Shown here in pieces: positions 7,316 through 11,857 of a stretch of DNA of 11,857 bases. The notes beneath the pieces are model-generated. The model searched no databases and was not told where the DNA came from. It worked only from the letters and a program-made list of their open reading frames with translations. Made by a program: the position numbers and the translations under genes. Source of the stretch: Spirochaeta sp. (GTDB lineage Bacteria; Spirochaetota; Spirochaetia; Sphaerochaetales; Sphaerochaetaceae); the NCBI GenBank assembly GCA_020054965.1, contig JAIMZO010000025.1, forward strand, positions 1 through 11,857. The letters are read 5' to 3'. Positions within the stretch are counted from its first letter, which is position 1; each line of letters starts with the position of its first letter.

Positions 7316-7344
7316 AAGACACAACTTCACTTATATGGTACACT
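7316..7344 (+). promoter_or_regulatory. Putative extended -10 promoter of exonuclease I gene; possible leaderless start
   Basis: TACACT at 7339-7344 is preceded by TG-G (extended -10). The -35 position 17 bp upstream is AAGACA (7316-7321, four of six matching TTGACA). The expected transcription start is about 7351, the A of the exonuclease I start codon. This agrees with the absence of a Shine-Dalgarno there. Confidence 0.45.
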
Positions 7345-7350
7345 GATGTC

Positions 7351-8766
7351 ATGAATACGCACACTTCCAAACAGACAATATTCTGGTATGACCTTGAAAC
7401 CTTTGGGCTTGACAGCCGATACGATCGAATCGCCCAATTTGCAGGGCAGCGCACCGATCTCAACCTCAATCCCATTGGCGAGCCTATCGTCCTGTACTGC
7501 AAGCTCAGCGACGACTATCTGCCCGATCCGCTTTCCTGCACCATTACCGGCATTACCCCGCAGGAAGTGAACCGGAAGGGAATGTGCGAAAGCGAATTCA
7601 TTGCCCGAATCAATGCAGAATTCTCAAAACCCTCTACCGTGGTTGCAGGGTTCAACAATATCCGTTTTGATGATGAGTTCATTCGCAATGCTCTCTATCG
7701 AAATTTCCTCGACCCTTACCAGAGAGAGTGGAAGAACAACTGTAGTCGCTGGGATATCATTGACCTGGTACGTGCAGCATATGATCTTCGCCCTGAAGGC
7801 ATCATCTGGCCACCCAGAAAGGAAACCACGGGAAACCCAACGTTCCGGCTCACCAGCCTTACCGAGGCAAACAATATCAGCCAGGAAGGGGCGCACGATG
7901 CCTTGGTGGATGTCAGGGCTACCATTGAAATTGCACGCCTGATCAAGAACAAACAGCCAAAGTTGTATGATTACTACTTCTCCCTCAGGGCAAAAAGCCA
8001 GGTCAAGCGGGTGGTCCCAACCCCCTTCGGGCAACCGGTTCTCTTTACCTCTGCCATGTTCAGCAAGAATGAGGGTTGCTCACGCCTGATCACCCCAATC
8101 ACCCACATGAAGAGCAATGCGAATGCCATTATCTGTTTTGACCTGAGCAAGGACACCGCTCCACTGCTGAGGGCAAATGAGGAAACACTGCTCAAGACAG
8201 AGGGTGTTTTCACCCTGGCGATCAACAAGTGTCCATTTGTCTCCCCGCTGAGTGTGCTGACTGACCAACTCGCCGTAAAACTTGGGATAGACAAGGATCT
8301 GGCCATGTTCCGCCACCAACAAATTGCAAGCCACCCCAAGTTGTTGCTTATCGCACGGAATGTCGAGGACACCTTTGAAGGGGTGGATGATGTGGATTTC
8401 CAACTCTACGACCGCTTCTTCGCTGATGCCGACCAGAAGCGCTTTTCCCTGATCAGGGAAGCTGAGCCAAAGGAGAAACTCTCCCTGCACCTGGACTTTG
8501 AGGACAGCAGGATCCCTACCATGCTCTTTCGCCATGTTGCACGGAATTGGGAGGAGGTACTTACAGAGGAACAACTCATGAGATGGCGTAGCTTCTGTGC
8601 CGAGCGGACACTCAATCCACCAGGAGACGTCAAGATGAACTGGCATTTCTTCAAGCGCAAGATTGAGGAAAGACTGGCAAGCACAGAGACCCCTGCCCAG
8701 GAGAAACGGGTACTTGCCGATCTTAAGCAGTATGGGGAAGAACTCGAGAAACGAATCTTCTTCTAG
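7351..8766 (+). CDS. sbcB: Exodeoxyribonuclease I (SbcB)
   Basis: Exonuclease I degrades single-stranded DNA 3' to 5' and acts in recombination and mismatch repair. The 471 residues are nearly the E. coli length (475), and the DEDDh catalytic set is complete. Asp14 and Glu16 are in FWYDLETFGLD, Asp107/Asp108 in GFNNIRFDDEF, and His182 and Asp187 in GAHDALVDV. The later part carries the ExoI-specific C-terminal region (for example LYDRFF and the closing helical stretch EEQLMRWRSFCAERTLNPPGD, here shortened in mention). The start ATG is the only sensible one: upstream in-frame codons give no start, and the family N-terminus fits. No Shine-Dalgarno is visible. Divergent from the secreted protein operon; the stop shares CTAG with the convergent kbl gene. 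Confidence 0.93.
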   Translation: MNTHTSKQTIFWYDLETFGLDSRYDRIAQFAGQRTDLNLNPIGEPIVLYCKLSDDYLPDPLSCTITGITPQEVNRKGMCESEFIARINAEFSKPSTVVAGFNNIRFDDEFIRNALYRNFLDPYQREWKNNCSRWDIIDLVRAAYDLRPEGIIWPPRKETTGNPTFRLTSLTEANNISQEGAHDALVDVRATIEIARLIKNKQPKLYDYYFSLRAKSQVKRVVPTPFGQPVLFTSAMFSKNEGCSRLITPITHMKSNANAIICFDLSKDTAPLLRANEETLLKTEGVFTLAINKCPFVSPLSVLTDQLAVKLGIDKDLAMFRHQQIASHPKLLLIARNVEDTFEGVDDVDFQLYDRFFADADQKRFSLIREAEPKEKLSLHLDFEDSRIPTMLFRHVARNWEEVLTEEQLMRWRSFCAERTLNPPGDVKMNWHFFKRKIEERLASTETPAQEKRVLADLKQYGEELEKRIFF

Positions 8767-9947
8767 AGCAGCTTCATTTCCCTTGCTGTTTCCTTGAACG
8801 CTTCAACAGCCTTGTCCAGATCCTCCAAGGTATGGGTTGCTGAAAGCTGTACCCTGATACGGGCTTTTCCCTTGGGTACCACGGGATAGCAGAATCCAAT
8901 GACATAGATACCCTTCGTGAGAAGCATGTCAGCCATCTGGACTGCTTTTGCCTCATCGTAGATCATCACAGGGACGATGGCTGTCTCCCCTTTTACCAGG
9001 TCGAAACCTGCCTCTTCCATTTTCCTTCGGAAATACACTGCATTGCGCATGGTAATTTCCTTGTACGTGTTTCCTGCCTCCAGCAGGTCCAGTACCTTGA
9101 TCGTCCCACCGCAGATAGCCGGTGCCAAGGTATTGGAAAACAGGTATGGACGAGCCCTCTGGCGGTACAGGTCGATCAGGAGTTGACGACCAGATATGCA
9201 CCCTCCACTTGCCCCACCACAGGCTTTCCCAAAGGTGGTGGTTATCAAGTCCACCTTCCCTTCAACACCACACAGTTCAACGGTTCCTCGTCCTTTAGGC
9301 CCAAGATAACCGGTTGCATGTGAGTCATCAACCATAACCAAGGCGTCATACTGCTCGGCTAGTGCACAGATCTCTGCAAGCTTGGCAATGTCCCCATCCA
9401 TGGAGAATACGCCGTCTGTAGCAATCAGGCGCCTTCTCTGATCCTTGCTCTCCTGTAGCACTGCCTCCAAGCTTACCATATCACTATGCTTGTAACGATA
9501 CCGTTTTGCCTTGCACAGCCTAATCCCATCGATGATGGATGCATGATTGAGTTCATCACTGATGACCGCATCCTCTTCTCCCAACAATGGTTCGAACAGC
9601 GCCCCGTTTGCATCAAAGCAAGAAGTGAAGAGAATGGTATCATCCGTGTGCAGGAATGCACTGATACGCTGCTCCAGCTCCTTGTGGATCTGCTGGGTCC
9701 CACAGATGAAGCGGACCGAGGAAAGTCCGTAACCCCATCTGTCCATGGCATCTTTTGCGGCCTTGATGACCTGTGCATTGTCGGCCAATCCCAGATAATT
9801 GTTTGCACAGAAATTGAGAACCTCACCGCCGGCAACCGAGATTGAGCGTTGCTGCTTGCCTTGCAATACCCGCTCCCTCTTCATCAATCCAGATTGTTCC
9901 TGTTCTGCAAAGAATGCCTTCAGATCCTTTTCCAATGCTTCTGTCAT
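8763..9947 (-). CDS. kbl: Glycine C-acetyltransferase (2-amino-3-ketobutyrate CoA ligase)
   Basis: PLP-dependent enzyme of the alpha-oxoamine synthase family. It splits 2-amino-3-ketobutyrate with CoA into glycine and acetyl-CoA, the second step of threonine degradation. At 394 residues it matches E. coli Kbl (398) closely. Visible features include NFCANNYLGLAD (45-56), SVRFICGTQQIHKELE (77-92), ELNHASIIDGIR with His135 in the cofactor pocket (132-143), and MVDDSHATGYLG with Asp207 for the PLP ring nitrogen. TTTFGKACGGASGG carries the Schiff-base Lys241. The start overlaps the tdh stop (ATGA at 9944-9947), with GGAGG a few bases upstream, so it is translationally coupled to tdh. Alternatives such as 8-amino-7-oxononanoate synthase are unlikely given the tdh partner. 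Confidence 0.95.
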   Translation of the reverse strand: MTEALEKDLKAFFAEQEQSGLMKRERVLQGKQQRSISVAGGEVLNFCANNYLGLADNAQVIKAAKDAMDRWGYGLSSVRFICGTQQIHKELEQRISAFLHTDDTILFTSCFDANGALFEPLLGEEDAVISDELNHASIIDGIRLCKAKRYRYKHSDMVSLEAVLQESKDQRRRLIATDGVFSMDGDIAKLAEICALAEQYDALVMVDDSHATGYLGPKGRGTVELCGVEGKVDLITTTFGKACGGASGGCISGRQLLIDLYRQRARPYLFSNTLAPAICGGTIKVLDLLEAGNTYKEITMRNAVYFRRKMEEAGFDLVKGETAIVPVMIYDEAKAVQMADMLLTKGIYVIGFCYPVVPKGKARIRVQLSATHTLEDLDKAVEAFKETAREMKLL

Positions 9948-10894
9948 GGATTCCTCCTTCTAATGGTTTCGATCATATCCAGGGTCATGGTCTCCAGGTT
10001 GTAGGTAGGATTCCAACCCCACTCCACCCGTGCTGCATAATCCTCCAGGCAGTTTGGCCAGGAATCTGCAATGGCTTGCTTCACGGGGTCCACCTCATAG
10101 GAAATGGTAAACCCTGGGATGAGGGTACGTATATAGGCAGCTTGCTCCTCAGGGCAAAAACTCATGCTGGCAATATTGAATGCATTGCGGTGCCTGAGAC
10201 GACCGGGATCTGCCTCCATTATCTGGATTGCCGCTTCCACTGCATCCGGCATGTAGATCATATCAAGGTAGGTGTCGCCCCTGAGAAAGCAGGTATAATG
10301 CTCCCTCTTCACCGCTTCATAGTAGATTTCCACCGCATAGTCTGTCGTACCACCGCCCGGAGGAGTCATATTGCTGATAATGCCCGGGTAGCGAACCCCC
10401 CGGGTATCAACATCATAAGCATGGTGGTAATAGTCACACAGCAACTCACCGGCAACCTTGGTCACCCCGTAGATGGAAGTCGGACGCTGGATGGTATCCT
10501 GTGGGGTGAACTGTTTGGGAGTGGTAGGACCAAAAGCCCCGATCGAGGAAGGGGTGAACACCGCACACCTATTCTCTTTCGCCACTTCCAGGGTTGCGAT
10601 CAATCCATTCATATTGAGGTCCCACGCTGATAGAGGATTTTGCTCAGCCCTCGCAGAGAGCAATGCGGCCAAATGATAAATGGTGTCAATCTTATGCTTC
10701 TTGACAATCCCATTGATGGTTTCCCCATCACGTGCATCTACCTTGTAAAAAGGGCCTCCACCGATAAGCTCCTTGTTTACATCATCGCGGATATCAGTCA
10801 ATACGACATGATCAGATCCATAGCGACGTCGGCATTCCATGGCTATCTCTGAACCAAGCTGTCCCAATGAACCTATGATAAGGATGTTTTTCAT
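9944..10894 (-). CDS. tdh: L-threonine 3-dehydrogenase, short-chain (NAD-dependent epimerase-like) type
   Basis: Oxidises L-threonine to 2-amino-3-ketobutyrate with NAD+, feeding Kbl. This is the short-chain (extended SDR/epimerase-like) type, not the zinc-dependent E. coli Tdh. It is 316 residues, the normal length for this type. The Rossmann motif is IIGSLGQLGSE (6-16), the catalytic Tyr142 and Lys146 are in IYGVTKVAGE, and the active-site segment is TPSSIGAFGPTTP (114-126). YPGIIS and GGGTTDYAVEIYYEA are typical of this subfamily. The start ATG at 10894 has GGAGGG (10904-10899) 4 bases upstream; a longer open frame to 11047 crosses the promoter and operator and is rejected. First gene of a two-gene operon with kbl, driven by the consensus promoter at 10958-10986. 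Confidence 0.94.
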   Translation of the reverse strand: MKNILIIGSLGQLGSEIAMECRRRYGSDHVVLTDIRDDVNKELIGGGPFYKVDARDGETINGIVKKHKIDTIYHLAALLSARAEQNPLSAWDLNMNGLIATLEVAKENRCAVFTPSSIGAFGPTTPKQFTPQDTIQRPTSIYGVTKVAGELLCDYYHHAYDVDTRGVRYPGIISNMTPPGGGTTDYAVEIYYEAVKREHYTCFLRGDTYLDMIYMPDAVEAAIQIMEADPGRLRHRNAFNIASMSFCPEEQAAYIRTLIPGFTISYEVDPVKQAIADSWPNCLEDYAARVEWGWNPTYNLETMTLDMIETIRRRNP

Positions 10895-10947
10895 CAGACC
10901 CTCCAAGAGCACATTCCTTGACAATTCCCTTTTGGGGAGCATACAAT

Positions 10948-10984
10948 AACTATGTTCATTATAATAAACATAGTTCACTATGTC
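10948..10984. promoter_or_regulatory. Operator array: three alternating ACTATGT half-sites in the tdh-regulator gap
   Basis: Arms AACTATGTT (10948-10956) and AACATAGTT (10967-10975) form a 28-bp palindrome with one mismatched pair, its centre being ATTATAAT. A third half-site, ACTATGTC (10977-10984), pairs with the second arm to give a second inverted repeat with a 2-bp spacer (7-bp arms, 10968-10983). The first and third sites are 28 bp apart in the same orientation. The array covers both the -35 and -10 of the tdh-kbl promoter, so a bound protein should block it. The divergent XRE-cupin regulator is the likely ligand-responsive binder; that part is inference. Confidence 0.78.
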
Positions 10985-10986
10985 AA
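10958..10986 (-). promoter_or_regulatory. Consensus sigma70-type promoter of tdh-kbl
   Basis: On the minus strand, TTGACA (10986-10981) and TATAAT (10963-10958) are separated by exactly 17 bp, so both boxes match the consensus perfectly. Transcription would start near 10951, about 57 bases before the tdh ATG at 10894. Both boxes lie in the operator array. Such an unmodified promoter would be strong and suggests repression as the main control. Confidence 0.87.
10960..10965 (+). promoter_or_regulatory. Possible -10 box for the divergent regulator gene
   Basis: Because the palindrome centre is ATTATAAT, TATAAT also reads on the plus strand at 10960-10965. The spacing-matched -35 (about 10937-10942, GAGCAT) is poor, so the regulator would be expressed more weakly than tdh. 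The two -10 boxes overlap, so polymerase could occupy only one direction at a time. Confidence 0.4.
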
Positions 10987-11011
10987 ACTTATTACCATAA
11001 GGAGCGATGCA

Positions 11012-11584
11012 ATGGAAACCCCTCCCATGATCGGCAAGAACATACAACGGATACGCACCAGCAGGAAACTCACACTCAATGTACTCTCTGAGCGTTCAGG
11101 TGTGTCGAAGGCAATGCTCAGCCAGATTGAATCCGACAAGGTAAACCCTACGGTGGCCACTGTCTGGAAAATTGCAAGGGGCTTGAATGTTGAGCTCAAT
11201 GATCTTCTCGATTCAGACGATCAGCCAAAAAGGATTTTTTCCCTCAACCCGGCCGGAGAGGACTCCCCAAAACTCGAAACGCATGAAAATGGGGTGTCCA
11301 TCAGGATCCTCAGCCCCTTGAGCATGGTGGAGGATCTAGAGATGTACCTTGTCACTCTCGAGCCACACAGCATTCTCAGCAGTGAACCGCACTATGCAGG
11401 AACGCAGGAGTATCTTACCGTTGTAAAAGGTGCGGTAAAGGTACAGGCTGGGGATAATAATGCGGAGATACGGAAGGGCGACTTCCTCGTGTACCATTGC
11501 GATGTGGAGCACTCCATTGCCAATGAGAGCAATCAAGTTGCAGTAGTGCACATGGTGGTACGCTTTACGGAGGAGAAGCGCTAG
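11012..11584 (+). CDS. XRE-family transcriptional regulator with C-terminal cupin domain
   Basis: A 190-residue regulator. Residues about 6-64 form a lambda-Cro/XRE helix-turn-helix (IGKNIQRIRTSRKLTLNVLS, then ERSGVSKAMLSQIESDKVNP, with the recognition helix around VSKAMLSQIE). Residues about 110-185 form a cupin-2 beta-barrel (PHYAGTQEYLTVVKGAVKV, then RKGDFLVYHCDVEHSIAN), probably the effector-sensing part. The start ATG at 11012 follows AAGGAG (GGAG 11001-11004) by 7 bases; a longer frame from 10952 would pass through the promoter/operator array and is rejected. It is divergent from tdh-kbl, and the shared gap has three half-sites, so it likely represses that operon and itself in response to threonine, glycine or a related metabolite. 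The effector is not readable from sequence. Confidence 0.9.
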   Translation: METPPMIGKNIQRIRTSRKLTLNVLSERSGVSKAMLSQIESDKVNPTVATVWKIARGLNVELNDLLDSDDQPKRIFSLNPAGEDSPKLETHENGVSIRILSPLSMVEDLEMYLVTLEPHSILSSEPHYAGTQEYLTVVKGAVKVQAGDNNAEIRKGDFLVYHCDVEHSIANESNQVAVVHMVVRFTEEKR

Positions 11585-11598
11585 GATACCGCTTTCAT

Positions 11599-11627
11599 TT
11601 GACGTGAAGGACTGCCTGCAGTATAAA
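11599..11627 (+). promoter_or_regulatory. Promoter of the GPH-family symporter gene
   Basis: TTGACG (11599-11604) and TATAAA (11622-11627) are 17 bp apart, one mismatch each from consensus. They begin 15 bases after the regulator stop. The start of transcription would be about 11634, 13 bases before the ATG at 11647. No ACTATGT half-site is present, so the symporter does not appear to share the tdh-kbl operator. Confidence 0.7.
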
Positions 11628-11639
11628 GAAGCAAGGCAG
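11612..11639. repeat. Inverted repeat flanking the symporter -10 box
   Basis: CTGCCT (11612-11617) and AGGCAG (11634-11639) are perfect 6-bp inverted arms with 16 bases between them, spanning the -10 box. ACTGC/GCAGT at 11611-11622 forms a second small palindrome with a 2-bp spacer. The right arm also overlaps the ribosome-binding purines. It may be an operator or, in read-through RNA, a hairpin hiding the ribosome site. Short repeats like this occur by chance. Confidence 0.35.
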
Positions 11640-11646
11640 GTACATC

Positions 11647-11857
11647 ATGGCAAAAAGAAGCATCATGGTCTCCTATGGCATGGGAAAATTCATTGCAGAG
11701 TTCCTAACCGGAGCATTCGGCAGCATCGTCTTCATGTTTTACGAAACGGAGGTGGGGTTGTCTGCCGGCTATGCCGCGCTTGCAACCATCCTCTACTCGC
11801 TCTGGAATGCCATAAACGACCCAATCATAGGGTATGTGACCAACAAAGGAGCCCCTT
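11647..11857 (+). CDS. GPH-family (melibiose-type) cation:sugar symporter, 3'-truncated
   Basis: The first ~70 residues of a membrane transporter of the glycoside-pentoside-hexuronide:cation symporter family (MelB-like, MFS fold). The N-terminal MVSYGMGKFIAEF corresponds to the YGxGD segment of helix I. A hydrophobic helix follows (GAFGSIVFMFYETEVGLSAG), and helix II ends in LWNAINDPIIGYVTNK, the LWDAxNDPxxGxxxD-type signature around the cation site. One difference is Asn for the first Asp of that signature (LWNAINDP) and Lys/Gly after the TN where many members have Asp-Arg. The Asn may reflect a different cation or substrate. The ATG at 11647 is preceded by AAGGCAGG. The rest of the gene lies beyond the window, so the substrate is unknown. 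Confidence 0.85.
   Translation, partial: MAKRSIMVSYGMGKFIAEFLTGAFGSIVFMFYETEVGLSAGYAALATILYSLWNAINDPIIGYVTNKGAP

Noticed and set aside
9842..10630. 262-residue open frame on the plus strand antisense to tdh
   Set aside because: The opposite strand encodes a complete threonine dehydrogenase with all motifs; this frame has no family features or ribosome site.
10895..11047. 5' extension of tdh to 11047 and of the regulator back to 10952
   Set aside because: Both would be translated through the promoter/operator array. The internal starts at 10894 and 11012 have good ribosome sites and match the family N-termini.

Overview
This window is about 11.9 kb of compact bacterial chromosome with roughly even base composition. 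It holds eleven protein-coding genes, two of them cut by the window edges. The gene content points to a free-living or host-associated spirochaete of the Sphaerochaeta/Treponema kind: a eukaryote-type hexokinase (D70-AGGTN), a long spirochaete-like phosphohexomutase, a short-chain threonine dehydrogenase paired with KBL, and a GPH-family sugar symporter. This placement is an inference from gene families, since the window has no rRNA or other marker gene. No RNA genes, insertion sequences, CRISPR arrays or phage genes were seen, and no gene-free stretch exceeds 120 bases.

Layout. (1) Positions 1-1448, + strand: the C-terminal part of a patatin-like phospholipase, translationally coupled (ATGA overlap) to a 136-residue protein I do not recognise. 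(2) Positions 1400-2898, - strand: a pyridoxal/pyridoxine kinase coupled (ATGA) to an MTA/SAH-nucleosidase-like phosphorylase, whose 3' end overlaps the small protein gene tail-to-tail by 49 bp. (3) Positions 2965-4866, + strand: a 633-residue phosphoglucomutase/phosphomannomutase, divergent from the kinase. (4) Positions 4863-7255, - strand: an apparent three-gene operon of a secreted protein of unknown function, hexokinase and a Vsr-type endonuclease. (5) Positions 7351-8766, + strand: exonuclease I (SbcB). (6) Positions 8763-10894, - strand: the threonine-to-glycine operon, threonine 3-dehydrogenase then 2-amino-3-ketobutyrate CoA ligase. (7) Positions 11012-11584, + strand: a divergent XRE-cupin regulator, followed by the start of a GPH-family symporter with its own promoter.

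How the genes work together. Hexokinase and the phosphohexomutase are both entry steps of hexose-phosphate metabolism. Tdh oxidises L-threonine to 2-amino-3-ketobutyrate, and Kbl cleaves this with CoA to glycine and acetyl-CoA. The XRE-cupin protein is the obvious candidate regulator of that pair, because the 117-bp gap between them carries a consensus sigma70-type promoter (TTGACA, 17 bp, TATAAT) embedded in an array of three alternating ACTATGT half-sites. This control region is the most striking non-coding structure in the window. The other striking feature is the gene packing: all three tail-to-tail junctions overlap, two of them through a shared 4-bp palindromic stop (TTAA, CTAG). I saw no clear evidence of a wholly new multi-gene system. 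The patatin/small-protein pair is the only candidate for an undescribed module, and it is cut by the window edge.
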